Assembly (NCBI RefSeq): GCF_000968535.2
Contig: NC_016112.1
Span: forward strand, 4,092,001-4,156,000
From: Methylotuvimicrobium alcaliphilum 20Z
GTDB lineage: Bacteria; Pseudomonadota; Gammaproteobacteria; Methylococcales; Methylomonadaceae
Direction: 5' to 3'
Length of the DNA stretch: 64,000 bases
The notes under the pieces are model-generated. The model worked only from the letters and a program-made list of their open reading frames with translations, did no database searches and had not been told where the DNA came from. Of this stretch, positions 1 through 9,915 are shown one piece after another. Every line of letters starts with the position of its first letter. The first letter of the stretch is position 1. The position numbers and the translations under genes were made by a program.

Positions 1-163
1 CCGTGAATACGTCCATGTAGGCTTGACGGCGGAATCTGATTGCCATGGATGGCATGAATGCAGATTTTGCAGGAGCAAAAATCTGCCCTGCCGCCGACAC
101 CTGTCAACCGAGCCACCAAACCCCCTCCAACAGTTGTCTAAGTTATTTCATGCTCGTTCCTTA
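1..163 (-). mobile_element. MITE-like element, family E (truncated by window edge)
   Basis: Non-coding repeat. Its reverse complement matches the element at 45143-45446 from its TA-flanked end inward through the GGCTCG/GACAGGTG motif and the hairpin module formed by CAGATTTT and AAAATCTG. The end at 140-163 is a terminal inverted repeat beginning TAAGGAACG on the minus strand. The other end lies outside the window. It sits 46 bp before pgk, so the native pgk promoter is either in the short gap or beyond the element. Confidence 0.75.
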
Positions 164-209
164 GCTACATTTTAAACCCTATCTCAACTCAGCATCAGGA
201 GCCAAACAT

Positions 210-1382
210 ATGTCGATAAAAAAAATGGTCGATCTGGACTTATCAAATAAACGCGTATTGATTCGCGAAGACTTAAATGTCCCGATCAAAAACGGGAAAG
301 TGGCTAGCGACATCCGCATACAAGCCAGCTTGCCCACTATTAAACACGCCTTATCAGCCGGCGCCGCAGTCATTCTGATGTCGCACTTAGGTCGTCCCGA
401 AGAAGGCGTTTACAGCGAAGAAGCCTCGATGAAACCGGTTGCCGAACATTTACAAGGCTTACTAGGCAAACCCGTGCGCTTAGAGAAAGACTGGATCGAC
501 GGTATCGAAATACAGCCAGGTGAAGTCGTTTTATGCGAAAACGTGCGCTTCAATAAAGGCGAAGGGAAAAACAGCGAAGAGCTCGGCAAAAAAATGGCTG
601 CCCTATGCGATATTTTTGTAATGGACGCATTCGGCACCGCACATCGAGCCCAAGCGTCCACGCACAGCGTTGCGCAATTTGCACCGATCGCTTGCGCCGG
701 CCCCTTATTAGCTAAAGAATTGGACGCCTTAGGCAAAGCATTGGAGAGCCCTGACCGGCCTCTGGTCGCAATCGTGGGCGGCTCGAAGGTTTCGACCAAG
801 CTCACCGTACTCGAATCCCTATCGCAAAAAGTCGACCGGCTCATCGTCGGCGGCGGTATTGCCAATACCTTTATCGCTGCAGCCGGATTTCCGGTAGGCA
901 AATCCCTCTATGAAGCCGATTTAATCGATGAAGCCAACCGATTGATGGATCAAGCAAAACGTAACGGAGCTGAAATCCCGGTTCCGGTCGATGTGGTTTG
1001 CGCAAAAGAGTTTTCGGAAAGCGCCGCCGCAACAGTCAAAAAAGTCGCCGATGTTCAAGACGACGATTTGATTATGGATATCGGTCCTGAAACTGCGGCG
1101 CTTTATGCCGACATTCTAAAATCTGCGGGCACGATCGTGTGGAACGGGCCGGTCGGAGTTTTCGAATTCGATCAATTCGGTGGCGGTACCGAAGCCCTAT
1201 CTAAAGCCATTGCCGACAGCAGTGGCTTTTCAATTGCCGGCGGTGGTGATACGCTAGCGGCCATCGACAAATATGGAATCGAAGAAAAAGTATCTTATAC
1301 TTCGACCGGCGGCGGCGCGTTTCTTGAATTTTTGGAGGGCAAAGAATTACCGGCCGTAGCCGTTTTACAACAACGCGCTTGA
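210..1382 (+). CDS. pgk: Phosphoglycerate kinase
   Basis: Cytosolic glycolytic and gluconeogenic enzyme that interconverts 1,3-bisphosphoglycerate plus ADP and 3-phosphoglycerate plus ATP. The 390-residue protein has the usual bacterial length. The N-terminal domain shows the substrate-binding segment [11 protein letters not shown] (family form R-x-D-x-N-V-P) and MSHLGRP. The C-terminal nucleotide domain shows the glycine-rich [15 protein letters not shown] and GGGDT segments. The ATG at 210 has a good ribosome site, AGGAG at 198-202. It stands alone, with repeats on both sides rather than its usual glycolytic neighbours. Confidence 0.97.
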   Translation: MSIKKMVDLDLSNKRVLIREDLNVPIKNGKVASDIRIQASLPTIKHALSAGAAVILMSHLGRPEEGVYSEEASMKPVAEHLQGLLGKPVRLEKDWIDGIEIQPGEVVLCENVRFNKGEGKNSEELGKKMAALCDIFVMDAFGTAHRAQASTHSVAQFAPIACAGPLLAKELDALGKALESPDRPLVAIVGGSKVSTKLTVLESLSQKVDRLIVGGGIANTFIAAAGFPVGKSLYEADLIDEANRLMDQAKRNGAEIPVPVDVVCAKEFSESAAATVKKVADVQDDDLIMDIGPETAALYADILKSAGTIVWNGPVGVFEFDQFGGGTEALSKAIADSSGFSIAGGGDTLAAIDKYGIEEKVSYTSTGGGAFLEFLEGKELPAVAVLQQRA

Positions 1383-1452
1383 GAAGCTCTGTATCGACTG
1401 ATTACACGCCGAGGCAACGACTCCGGTGAAAAGTTATCGCATCTTCGAAATC

Positions 1453-1614
1453 ATACCCATCGCAGATCAAAATTCGGCACCAGGGGCCCGTCAAAGGACG
1501 CCGTGAGAATACGTCCATGTAGGCTCTATGCCAGCATCCATGCTGGCAAAGCCTTTGCCAGGCCCCCCGGTACCTCCTTAGGCACTGCCGAAATTTGAAG
1601 TGCGAAAGGTATAA
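1453..1614. mobile_element. MITE-like element, family A copy 1
   Basis: About 160 bp of non-coding repeat lying between pgk and rpoZ. It has imperfect terminal inverted repeats: the left end reads CCCATCGCAGATC and the right end, reversed, reads CCTTTCGCACTTC. CATA and TATA flank the two ends and resemble a 4-bp target duplication. The core carries the shared segment CGTCCATGTAGGCT and the small hairpin GGCAAAGCCTTTGCC. Confidence 0.8.
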
Positions 1615-1710
1615 CGCCTGTTTAAACTTAACACCACTGTCTCAGCCTCTCGCGACTGTTACAAACCGTTCGTAATTTGAACTGCAAAAGAGTTATCAGA
1701 GTCTTTTATT

Positions 1711-1740
1711 GAAACGCTGATTTAATCAGCGTTTCCTTTT
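1711..1740 (+). terminator. Rho-independent terminator-like hairpin before rpoZ
   Basis: A perfect 10-bp stem (GAAACGCTGA / TCAGCGTTTC) with a TTTAA loop is followed by CTTTT. It would end transcription entering from the pgk side. A TATAAT-like box at 1740-1745 and a second hairpin, CCGGCC-TATA-GGCCGG at 1761-1776, follow before rpoZ, so the rpoZ promoter probably lies here, though I see no convincing -35. Confidence 0.6.
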
Positions 1741-1800
1741 ATAATAAATGCCCTTTTCATCCGGCCTATAGGCCGGTATTTATTGTTTTACAGGATCACC

Positions 1801-2040
1801 ATGGCCAGAGTTACTATTGAAGACTGCCTTGAGCACGTCGAAAACCGTTTTAAACTGGTGTTGTTAGCCAGCAAACGCGCCCGCCAATTGAGCAAGGGCG
1901 CGGAAGAATTTATCCCGCGCGGCAAAGACAAAGACACCGTACTCGCCTTGCGCGAAATTGCTGCAGGACATGTCAATGCCGACAACATCAATCTGCTGCA
2001 TCGAACCGGCGACGATACCGAAGCCGATTTAACACTCTAA
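1801..2040 (+). CDS. rpoZ: RNA polymerase omega subunit
   Basis: Small RNA polymerase subunit that helps assemble beta-prime and takes part in ppGpp binding. The protein of 79 residues starts [17 protein letters not shown], the conserved omega N-terminus. I chose the ATG at 1801, preceded by AGGA at 1792-1795, over an in-frame TTG at 1783 that would add six untypical residues. It is 7 bp upstream of spoT, the standard gammaproteobacterial pairing, although gmk is absent upstream. Confidence 0.95.
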   Translation: MARVTIEDCLEHVENRFKLVLLASKRARQLSKGAEEFIPRGKDKDTVLALREIAAGHVNADNINLLHRTGDDTEADLTL

Positions 2041-2047
2041 TAAAGCC

Positions 2048-4231
2048 ATGTTACAACTAGCTGACAGTCTCGAACTCGAACGTCCTCAGGATAAACTGAT
2101 CCGGCGTTTATGCTCGACTCTGGAAAGCTATATGGACCAAAACCAAATCAACGATATCTGCAGGGCCTATCAGTATGGTGCGGAGGCGCATGCCGGCCAG
2201 TTCAGAAAGAGCGGAGAAGCTTACATTTGCCACCCTATCGCCGTGGCCATCAGCCTGGCGGAAATGCGCATGGATGCGAAAGGGATCATGGCAGCGCTAC
2301 TGCATGATGTCATCGAAGACACGCACGCCAGCAAGGATGACCTCGGCCGCTTGTTTAGCATGGAAGTGGCCGAACTGGTTGACGGCGTTACAAAGCTGAG
2401 CAAAATCGACAGCAAATCGAGAGCCGAAGCTCAGGCGGAAAATGTCCGAAAAATGTTTTTGGCCATGACCAAAGATTTGCGCGTCATCATGGTCAAACTA
2501 GCCGATCGTCTGCACAACATGCAAACCTTAGGCTCGATGCCACCTGAAAAAAAACGCCGCATCGCTCGAGAAACACTGGATATTTATGCGCCCATCGCCA
2601 ACCGACTGGGCATGAACCATATCCGCCATCAATTGGAATCCCTCGGTTTTAAAGCCTTATACCCCGGCCGCCATGCAGTCCTAAAAAACGCCGTCAAAAA
2701 AGCGCGAGGGAATCGAAGAGAAATCGTCGAAATCATCCAGAATTCGATTAAAAACCGCCTACGCGAAGCCGGCTTGGAATGCGAAGTCGAAGGACGTGAA
2801 AAAAATCTTTATAGCATTTATCAAAAAATGCTCAACAAAAAGATATCCTTTGCCGACGTGTTCGACGTTTATGCCTTTAGAATTCTTTGCGATCAACCCG
2901 ACACCTGCTATCGCGTACTGGGCGTCGTTCATAATCTCTATAACCCGGTCCCCGGGCGATTCAAGGATTATATCGCATTGTCCAAGGCTAACGGTTATCA
3001 GTCCCTGCATACGATATTGATCGGCCCTTACGGTGTCCCGATTGAAATTCAAATCAGAACCCATGAAATGCACCGAATGTCGGAATCGGGCATTGCCGCA
3101 CATTGGCTTTATAAATCCGATAGCGATAAAGCGGAAAGCGACAAAACCGAGCATGCCCAAGCACGAGCTAATGAATGGCTGCGTGAATTACTGGAGATTC
3201 ACAAATCGGCCGGCAACTCCATGGAGTTTATCGATAATCTTAAAATCGACCTCTACCCCCAAGAAGTCTTCGTATTCACGCCTCAAGGCGGTATTATCAA
3301 ATTGCCACGCGGCGCGACGATCGTCGACTTCGCTTATGCGGTGCATACCGATATCGGCAATTCCTGCGTCTCGGCTCGGGTCGATAAACAACTGGTGCCG
3401 TTGCAAACGCAACTCGAAAACGGCTTAACCGTCGAAGTCATCACCACATCTTGGGCCCGACCCAATCCGCTCTGGCTAAACTATGTCGTCACCGCTAAGG
3501 CCCGCAGCAGCATCCGCGCCTATCTAAAGAACTTTAAACAACAGGAAGCGATCAACCTCGGACGCCGCCTCCTGGAAAAAGAATTGCAAGGCATGAACTT
3601 ACAATTGGACACCATTCCATCGGAGCGCGTGAACAAACTTTTGGAGGTGCTGTCGGTCAACTCGATGGATGTCTTACTCGAGGACATAGGACTCGGTAAT
3701 AAAATGCCGTTTTTGGTCGCCAAACGCTTGAGCCAAGACGACATCTCGTCGACGGTTAGACTCGACGATAACGAACAAGGCATCAACAGCCCGCTAATTA
3801 TCAAAGGTACGGAAGGCATGGTCGTCACACTGGCCAAATGTTGCCGCCCGATACCGGGCGATTCGATCGTCGGTTTTTTCAACCCCGGACGCGGCATCGT
3901 CGTTCATCATCATGAATGCAGAAACAGCAGCGATTCAAGAAAAAAACAAACCGGCTGGCTGGATGTCGAATGGAGCAAGGATACCAGTGGAGAATTTCCG
4001 GCGGAAATTCGCATTGAGCTACTCAATCAACGGGGAACACTCGCAACTATCGCCGCAACCATCTCAGAAATGGACTCGAATATCGAAAACGTCACTGTAG
4101 TCGACCAGGACGACCGAGTCTCGGTCGATTTGATCACACTCACCGTTAAAGACCGAGTCCATTTAGCCAATATTATGCGCCGCCTGAAAAAATTGACGAT
4201 TGTTTTAAAGATTACGCGAGTCAAGGCCTAG
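2048..4231 (+). CDS. spoT: Bifunctional (p)ppGpp synthetase/hydrolase
   Basis: Makes and degrades the alarmone (p)ppGpp. The 727 residues give the full Rel/SpoT order. The HD hydrolase domain has ligand motifs around HPI (residue 62) and LLHDVIED (HD at 86-87). The synthetase domain has GRFKDYI and NGYQSLHT. A TGS domain (EVFVFTPQG) follows, then a linker with the conserved CCRPIPGD segment, and a C-terminal ACT domain (ELLNQRGTLATIA). The intact HD motif argues for hydrolase activity, hence SpoT rather than RelA. It is cotranscribed with rpoZ and followed 35 bp later by ridA. Confidence 0.96.
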   Translation: MLQLADSLELERPQDKLIRRLCSTLESYMDQNQINDICRAYQYGAEAHAGQFRKSGEAYICHPIAVAISLAEMRMDAKGIMAALLHDVIEDTHASKDDLGRLFSMEVAELVDGVTKLSKIDSKSRAEAQAENVRKMFLAMTKDLRVIMVKLADRLHNMQTLGSMPPEKKRRIARETLDIYAPIANRLGMNHIRHQLESLGFKALYPGRHAVLKNAVKKARGNRREIVEIIQNSIKNRLREAGLECEVEGREKNLYSIYQKMLNKKISFADVFDVYAFRILCDQPDTCYRVLGVVHNLYNPVPGRFKDYIALSKANGYQSLHTILIGPYGVPIEIQIRTHEMHRMSESGIAAHWLYKSDSDKAESDKTEHAQARANEWLRELLEIHKSAGNSMEFIDNLKIDLYPQEVFVFTPQGGIIKLPRGATIVDFAYAVHTDIGNSCVSARVDKQLVPLQTQLENGLTVEVITTSWARPNPLWLNYVVTAKARSSIRAYLKNFKQQEAINLGRRLLEKELQGMNLQLDTIPSERVNKLLEVLSVNSMDVLLEDIGLGNKMPFLVAKRLSQDDISSTVRLDDNEQGINSPLIIKGTEGMVVTLAKCCRPIPGDSIVGFFNPGRGIVVHHHECRNSSDSRKKQTGWLDVEWSKDTSGEFPAEIRIELLNQRGTLATIAATISEMDSNIENVTVVDQDDRVSVDLITLTVKDRVHLANIMRRLKKLTIVLKITRVKA

Positions 4232-4266
4232 ATAAATACTCTTAGATCAAACTTATCACTCTGCTC

Positions 4267-4668
4267 ATGAATAAAGAAATCATCCATACTCCGGACGCGC
4301 CACAAGCCATCGGCACTTATTCACAGGCCGTTAAGGTCGACAATACCGTTTACTTATCCGGTCAAATCCCCTTGAACCCTAAAACCATGGACGTTGTCTC
4401 GGAAGACATTCGTAACCAAATCACCCAAGTGTTCCTTAACTTAAAAGCGGTCGCATTAGCGGCCGGCGGCGATTTAACGGATATCGTCAAATTGAATGTT
4501 TATTTAACCGACCTATCCAACTTCCCTATCGTCAACGAGGTCATGGGTGAATTCATCAGCGAACCCTACCCGGCCCGAGCCGCGATCGGAGTCGCAGCAT
4601 TACCGAAAGGTGTTGGCGTCGAAATTGACGCTGTCATGCATTTACGTAACGAACTCTATCCGGCATAG
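4267..4668 (+). CDS. ridA: RidA-family enamine/imine deaminase
   Basis: Hydrolyses reactive enamine or imine intermediates released by PLP enzymes such as threonine dehydratase. The 133-residue length is typical. Family marks include IGTYSQAV and VYLSGQIP near the start and the C-terminal PARAAIGVAALPKG signature with the carboxylate-binding arginine. It lies between spoT and recG, 15 bp before recG. Many gammaproteobacteria carry trmH at this position. Confidence 0.93.
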   Translation: MNKEIIHTPDAPQAIGTYSQAVKVDNTVYLSGQIPLNPKTMDVVSEDIRNQITQVFLNLKAVALAAGGDLTDIVKLNVYLTDLSNFPIVNEVMGEFISEPYPARAAIGVAALPKGVGVEIDAVMHLRNELYPA

Positions 4669-4683
4669 AGCCAACACTCTACG

Positions 4684-6765
4684 ATGGACCGTAACGATCC
4701 ACTTGATCAATCGGTCGCTTCATTGGGCGGCATCGGCAAACAAACGGCAAGCAAGCTAGAAAAGCTAGGCATCCGAAACTGTCAGGATCTTATCTTCCAT
4801 CTCCCACACCGCTATGAGGATAGAACTCGAACCCAAGCCATTGGGGCTCTAAAACCGGGGATGACTGCCTTGATCAAAGGCAAAGTCGAATTAACCGACA
4901 CGCTGCTGCGAGGCCGTAAAAGCCTGATCTGCCGAATCGGCGACGGCACCGGGTTTATTAGTCTACGTTTTTTTCATTTTAGCGCCGCGCAACTGACGCA
5001 GCTGAGCCCGGGAACCTACCTCAGTTGTTTCGCGGAAGTGCGTCACGGCTATGCGGGCTTAGAAATGATCCATCCCGACTATAAAATCCTCAACAATCCC
5101 GAACAAACGGTCACCGAAGACACCTTAACGCCGGTTTATCCGCTGACCGAAGGCTTAAGCCAATCCTTACTTAGAAAAGCGATCAAACAAACGTTAAACC
5201 TGCATCTTAAACACTTGACCGATTGGTTACCGGAATCGCTTTTACAGCGTTTCCATTATCCTACGCTAATAGAGGCCATCAACTTCCTGCATGCCCCAAG
5301 CGAACAGATGACCGCCGAGACATTACTCCAAAACGATAATCCGGCGCGAAAACGCTTAGCCTTTGAAGAACTGTTAAGTCATCATCTCAGTTTGAGAGTC
5401 GTCCGTGAACAAGCCCGCGCACAGCCAGCCCCTCCTTTTACTATTGACGAGATTACCCGTCGGCATTTTCTAAAATCGCTACCTTTCCAACTAACCGGTG
5501 CGCAACAACGCGTTATTACTGAAATCGAAGCCGATTGCAGTCAACAACAACCCATGTTACGCCTGGTACAGGGCGATGTCGGCTCCGGCAAAACCGTCGT
5601 TTCGGCATACGCCGCCTTACTAGCCTTGGCAACGGGATATCAAGTCGCAGTCATGGCGCCGACTGAATTGCTGGCCGAACAACATTTTCGAAATTTTAGC
5701 GCATGGTTCGACAGTTTTCAGACTCAAATCATCTTCTTGACCGGGCAAATCAAAGGCAATACCCGAAAGGCCGCGCTCGAATCGCTTGAAGATGGCTCTG
5801 CCGGCATCGTGATCGGGACACACGCCCTATTTCAAGAATCCGTCACCTTTAAAAAACTAGGTTTGATCGTCATCGACGAACAGCACCGCTTCGGCGTGCA
5901 TCAACGTATGGCGCTCAGAGACAAAGGGCGTAATGCCGGAATTCGACCGCATCAACTGGTCATGACCGCCACACCGATCCCGCGAACCCTGGCTATGCTA
6001 CAATACTCGGACCTGGATATCTCGATCATCGACGAATTACCGCCCGGCAGAAAGCCCATCGTCACCAGCGTCATTCCCTCCGAACGCCGCGAAGAGGTCA
6101 TTGCCCGTATCGGTCACTGGGTCGCTCAGAAACGTCAGGCCTACTGGGTCTGCACCTTGATCGAGGAGTCCGAGGCCTTACAATGCGAAGCCGCCGAAAA
6201 AACCGCTGAACTACTCACCCAAGTATTACCGGACATTCGCATTGCACTGGTACACGGACGCATGAAAGCCGCCGACAAGGATGCCGTAATGCAAGACTTT
6301 AAGAACCACCGAATCGATCTTTTAGTCGCGACCACCGTCATCGAAGTTGGCGTGGATGTTCCTAACGCCGGACTCATGATCATCGAAAATCCGGAACGCT
6401 TGGGCCTATCTCAACTTCACCAGCTACGAGGACGGGTCGGCCGGGGCAAAGACGATAGTTATTGTTTGCTACTCTATCAATCCCCTCTCTCCGACACGGC
6501 GAGACATCGGCTCGGTATTCTAAGAGACACAAACGACGGCTTTATGATTGCCGAAAAAGACTTGGAGCTACGCGGACCGGGCGAAGTCATGGGTACCCGA
6601 CAAACCGGGCAAATGCAATTTAAAATCGCCGATTTGGATCGAGACACGGATCTACTGGATAATATCCCAACGATTGCCGAATCGCTGCTTCACCATTCCC
6701 CCGATGCCGTTCAACCGTTAATCAAACGCTGGCTCGGAGAAACCGTCAATTATGCCGAGGTATGA
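4684..6765 (+). CDS. recG: ATP-dependent DNA helicase RecG
   Basis: Branch-migrating helicase that remodels stalled replication forks and Holliday junctions. The 693 residues include an N-terminal wedge/OB region, Walker A GDVGSGKT (about residue 300), the RecG-type DEQH box (VIDEQHRFGVHQ), MTATPIPRT, and motif VI QLRGRVGRG. The C-terminal region contains ELRGPGEVMGTRQ, as in RecG. The ATG is 15 bp after ridA, and the stop overlaps the ubiC start by 4 bp, so translation is probably coupled. Confidence 0.97.
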   Translation: MDRNDPLDQSVASLGGIGKQTASKLEKLGIRNCQDLIFHLPHRYEDRTRTQAIGALKPGMTALIKGKVELTDTLLRGRKSLICRIGDGTGFISLRFFHFSAAQLTQLSPGTYLSCFAEVRHGYAGLEMIHPDYKILNNPEQTVTEDTLTPVYPLTEGLSQSLLRKAIKQTLNLHLKHLTDWLPESLLQRFHYPTLIEAINFLHAPSEQMTAETLLQNDNPARKRLAFEELLSHHLSLRVVREQARAQPAPPFTIDEITRRHFLKSLPFQLTGAQQRVITEIEADCSQQQPMLRLVQGDVGSGKTVVSAYAALLALATGYQVAVMAPTELLAEQHFRNFSAWFDSFQTQIIFLTGQIKGNTRKAALESLEDGSAGIVIGTHALFQESVTFKKLGLIVIDEQHRFGVHQRMALRDKGRNAGIRPHQLVMTATPIPRTLAMLQYSDLDISIIDELPPGRKPIVTSVIPSERREEVIARIGHWVAQKRQAYWVCTLIEESEALQCEAAEKTAELLTQVLPDIRIALVHGRMKAADKDAVMQDFKNHRIDLLVATTVIEVGVDVPNAGLMIIENPERLGLSQLHQLRGRVGRGKDDSYCLLLYQSPLSDTARHRLGILRDTNDGFMIAEKDLELRGPGEVMGTRQTGQMQFKIADLDRDTDLLDNIPTIAESLLHHSPDAVQPLIKRWLGETVNYAEV

Positions 6766-7334
6766 TACGCTTGCCGATTAAAAGCCTTTTATTAACACAA
6801 GAACCGAACTGGATCGTCAGTCGCCCCGGAGAGCACCATACGATTCCGCGGTCAGCGCAATCCTGGATCTACGAGCCCGGATCGATCACGCAACGATTGC
6901 GCAGCTACTACGGCGATGCCGTCAAAGTAAAAATACTACTCAATTGCCGGCGCCTGCCTTTTTTGAGCGAGCGCGAACGGCTCAAACTCAATCCGGGACG
7001 TTACACCTTAACCCGCGAGGTGTTATTGCATGCCGACGGCAAGCCGCTAGTCTTAGCTCGTACGCTGATTCCGGAAAAAACAATCAAAGCCGCTCGGCGC
7101 AACCTAGCCCACCTTGGCACTAAACCGCTGGGAGAAGTGATTTTTTCTTATCCTAAGTTAGCCAGACTGGAAATGGATTTCGCGCTTATCGCCCCGCCGC
7201 TTTGGACGCCCTTTGCCGTCAACGAAGCCTGTATCGAACAACCGCTCTGGGCAAGAAGAACCGTATACGCCATCCGCCAAAAACCGCTACTGGTTAACGA
7301 GTTCTTTTTACCGGAAGTTTTAAACTTGCTTTAA
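6762..7334 (+). CDS. ubiC: Chorismate pyruvate-lyase
   Basis: Removes pyruvate from chorismate to give 4-hydroxybenzoate, the first committed step of ubiquinone synthesis. It has 190 residues. UbiC features are the TREVLL segment, the ARTLIP segment, the LWARRTVY segment and the LLVNEFFLP C-terminus. The start overlaps the recG stop (ATGA) and the gene is last in the rpoZ-spoT-ridA-recG-ubiC run. ubiA, the usual partner, is not adjacent. Confidence 0.9.
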   Translation: MIRLPIKSLLLTQEPNWIVSRPGEHHTIPRSAQSWIYEPGSITQRLRSYYGDAVKVKILLNCRRLPFLSERERLKLNPGRYTLTREVLLHADGKPLVLARTLIPEKTIKAARRNLAHLGTKPLGEVIFSYPKLARLEMDFALIAPPLWTPFAVNEACIEQPLWARRTVYAIRQKPLLVNEFFLPEVLNLL

Positions 7335-7337
7335 ATC

Positions 7338-7391
7338 GAATTCGGCGCTGGCGGATGTTGCATGAACCTTCACCGCCAAGCGCCGAATTTT
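7338..7391. terminator. Bidirectional hairpin between ubiC and the lipoprotein gene
   Basis: A long imperfect inverted repeat (AATTCGGCGCT-GGCGG against CCGCC-AAGCGCCGAATT) lies between two convergent genes. A TTTTAAA run follows on the plus strand. It probably terminates both transcripts. Confidence 0.6.
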
Positions 7392-7412
7392 AAACGTAAG
7401 CGCTAGAACTAA

Positions 7413-7856
7413 TTAGCGCTTACCGAATAGATTAGGACTTTTCGGTTGGGCTTTTTTTTGCAGACAGTGGTATGCGGCGCTTTCGAATTTAATCCTAAGA
7501 GACTGCGTATTTTTATTTTCTTTGACGAATAGCTCGGCTTCCTTAGCCGTCAAATCCTTGAGCAGATAAGTCGCGATACACATGCAAGGTTCGGCAAAAC
7601 GTTTTCTGTCGAGTTCTTTATTGACTGAATTCTTAACTTCCCTTTCCACACATTGATCGGCAAATTGGTGTTCGAATTGATGCTTGACCAAATCGCTGAC
7701 TTCGCTCCCATGCGCGTGATCAAACTTGACATGAGCTTTGGTTTTAACCGGCTCCGAAGGCCTCGAAGAAGACTTATCGTCCGAGCATCCGGCGATCAAA
7801 AAAAAGCCCGTCAACAAGACGCCCCACACTAGACTAATATTTTTTATATAATGCAT
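7413..7856 (-). CDS. Hypothetical lipoprotein with Cys-rich mature part
   Basis: 147 residues. The N-terminus is a lipoprotein signal: a hydrophobic stretch, then LIAGC with Cys near residue 24. The mature part starts with a Ser/Lys-rich linker and has several further cysteines (QCVERE, EPCMCIA, HCLQ) that could form disulphides or bind a ligand. I recognise no domain. It is convergent with ubiC and is not in an obvious operon. Envelope localisation is inferred from the lipobox. Confidence 0.75.
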   Translation of the reverse strand: MHYIKNISLVWGVLLTGFFLIAGCSDDKSSSRPSEPVKTKAHVKFDHAHGSEVSDLVKHQFEHQFADQCVEREVKNSVNKELDRKRFAEPCMCIATYLLKDLTAKEAELFVKENKNTQSLRIKFESAAYHCLQKKAQPKSPNLFGKR

Positions 7857-7974
7857 TGTTTTGGTAATAGTTTTAAAGTTTAGATACTTAAGGCCAAACG
7901 AAACAATAATATGATGATTTCATGTCTTTGTATACCCTAGTACAATAGGAGTCGAAACCATCAGTCCTTTACAA

Positions 7975-8135
7975 GTATATATTTCGCACTTCAAATTTCG
8001 GCATTGTCGGAGGAGGCCTTGGGGTGCTCGGTAAAGGCTTTGCCAGCATGGAGCTGGCATAGAGCCTACATGGAAGTATTTACGGCGTCCTTTGACGGGT
8101 ACCCCAAGGCCGAATTTTCATCTACGATGGTTATA
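7975..8135. mobile_element. MITE-like element, family A copy 2
   Basis: About 160 bp repeat with family A ends (left CGCACTTCAAATTTCGGCA, right GAATTTTCATCTACGATGG) and the shared core hairpin CAGCATGGAGCTGGC. Its right end lies only 30 bp before the hemL start codon, so any hemL promoter lies inside or upstream of it. Confidence 0.8.
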
Positions 8136-8164
8136 CTTTGACCCGCTCTAATTCAAAAAAAATC

Positions 8165-9445
8165 ATGACCCATTCAAACGATCTATTCTCCGCAGCAAAA
8201 CAAGTCATTCCCGGCGGCGTCAATTCGCCGGTTAGATCATTCGGCGGCGTCGGCGGCACACCGGTTTTCATCGACCATGCTTCCGGCCCTTATATTTTCG
8301 ATAGCGAAAACAAGCGTTACATCGATTATGTCGGTTCCTGGGGACCAATGATTCTAGGACACGCCCATCCTGAAGTGATCGCTGCCGTCACTGAAACCGC
8401 CCAAAAAGGTCTTAGCTTCGGTGCGCCGACCAAAATTGAAACCCGCATTGCTCAAGCCGTTTGCGAACTGATGCCGTCGATCGAGTTGGTTAGAATGGTC
8501 AGTTCCGGCACCGAAGCGACAATGAGCGCGATTCGCTTAGCCCGCGGCTTCACCGAACGCGACAAAATCGTTAAATTCGAAGGTTGTTATCACGGCCATT
8601 CCGACTCGCTCTTGGTCAAGGCCGGCTCGGGAGCACTAACATTCGGAGTACCGAGTTCGCCGGGCGTTCCTGCGGCTCTGGCGGAAAATACGATCACGTT
8701 AACCTACAACGATAACGAATCTGTCGTCGAGTTATTCAAAAAAATCGGCGACAGCATCGCTTGCATCATAGTCGAACCGGTCGCCGGCAATATGAACTGC
8801 ATCCCGCCGGTTTCCGGTTTTCTCGAAACGCTACGCCAAGTCTGCGACGAATCCGGCGCGCTATTGATTTTCGATGAAGTAATGACCGGATTCCGTGTAG
8901 GATTGCATGGCGCACAAGGGGTTTACAACATCACGCCCGACCTGACCACGCTCGGTAAAGTCATCGGCGGTGGCATGCCGGTCGGCGCTTTTGGCGGCAA
9001 ACGACAAGTCATGGAATATCTCGCACCGATCGGTCCGGTTTACCAAGCCGGTACACTCTCGGGCAACCCGGTCGCCATGGCCGCGGGACTGAAAACACTC
9101 GAGCTGATTGCGAAACCGAACTTCTACGAAGTTTTAACCGAGAAAACGGCCCGCTTCGTCAATGGCATGAAAGACCGTGCCAGCCAAGCAGGAATACCCC
9201 TTTCAAGCAATGTCGTCGGAGGCATGTTCGGCTTGTTTTTCAGCGAAGACAAGCAAATCACTTCGTTCGCACAAGTCGCTCAATGCGATCAAGACCGTTT
9301 CAAACGCTTTTTCCACTCAATGCTCGACAATGGTGTTTATCTGGCTCCGTCGGCCTTCGAAGCCGGTTTCGTTTCAGCCGCGCATAGTGACGAGATCATC
9401 GATGAAACGCTGGATATCGCGGCAAAAGTCTTCAAGACTTTATAA
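8165..9445 (+). CDS. hemL: Glutamate-1-semialdehyde 2,1-aminomutase
   Basis: PLP enzyme of the C5 pathway that converts glutamate-1-semialdehyde to 5-aminolevulinate for tetrapyrrole synthesis. The protein has 426 residues, the normal length. Motifs are [16 protein letters not shown] at the N-terminus, [15 protein letters not shown], the [15 protein letters not shown] segment, [10 protein letters not shown], and the PLP-lysine segment [18 protein letters not shown] chose the ATG at 8165 over a TTG at 8138, because the extra nine residues are untypical and would begin just at the repeat boundary. No strong ribosome site is visible. Confidence 0.96.
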   Translation: MTHSNDLFSAAKQVIPGGVNSPVRSFGGVGGTPVFIDHASGPYIFDSENKRYIDYVGSWGPMILGHAHPEVIAAVTETAQKGLSFGAPTKIETRIAQAVCELMPSIELVRMVSSGTEATMSAIRLARGFTERDKIVKFEGCYHGHSDSLLVKAGSGALTFGVPSSPGVPAALAENTITLTYNDNESVVELFKKIGDSIACIIVEPVAGNMNCIPPVSGFLETLRQVCDESGALLIFDEVMTGFRVGLHGAQGVYNITPDLTTLGKVIGGGMPVGAFGGKRQVMEYLAPIGPVYQAGTLSGNPVAMAAGLKTLELIAKPNFYEVLTEKTARFVNGMKDRASQAGIPLSSNVVGGMFGLFFSEDKQITSFAQVAQCDQDRFKRFFHSMLDNGVYLAPSAFEAGFVSAAHSDEIIDETLDIAAKVFKTL

Positions 9446-9915
9446 ACACGCGGATTAACCCTATCGTCGATTAAATTTCGGCACTTCAATACCTTCTCTC
9501 TTTGAGAGAAGGTTAGAATGAGAGCGATTAAAAGCTGAAACTTGATGCGCGTGTACTATAAACCTAACGTTCATGAAGGCCCGGCAAATGAAAGCGCGTG
9601 GCGTTGGTGGAGGGTGCGATCACTCGCCCGACAGGACGCCGGTGCCGAATTTTGATCTACGATGGGTATATATCGAAAAATTAAATAAAGAGTCTAAATC
9701 TACGAACTTTCACAGTAAAGTCGGTAGTTTAACCATAAAGCACATGCAGTATATTAGTTAATTCAATAGGTTGCTTTAGCAACCCACTAATTTTCGGGTG
9801 AACGAAAGTTTTACACAAACGGGTAAGAAGCTATTCTTCATGATTTTCATGGTGAAAGGCTCTTTCTAGGATAAACCAATTCGAGTTCTTTAATGCGCTA
9901 TGACACGGAGATGAT
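9446..9915. other. Intergenic region with hairpins and a family A remnant
   Basis: No gene is visible. A perfect 9-bp hairpin CCTTCTCTC-TTT-GAGAGAAGG lies at 9492-9512, without a T-run. A family A right end (CCGAATTTTGATCTACGATG) lies at about 9628-9673 with no intact left partner. A second hairpin, GGTTGC-TTTA-GCAACC, is at 9769-9784. Confidence 0.6.
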
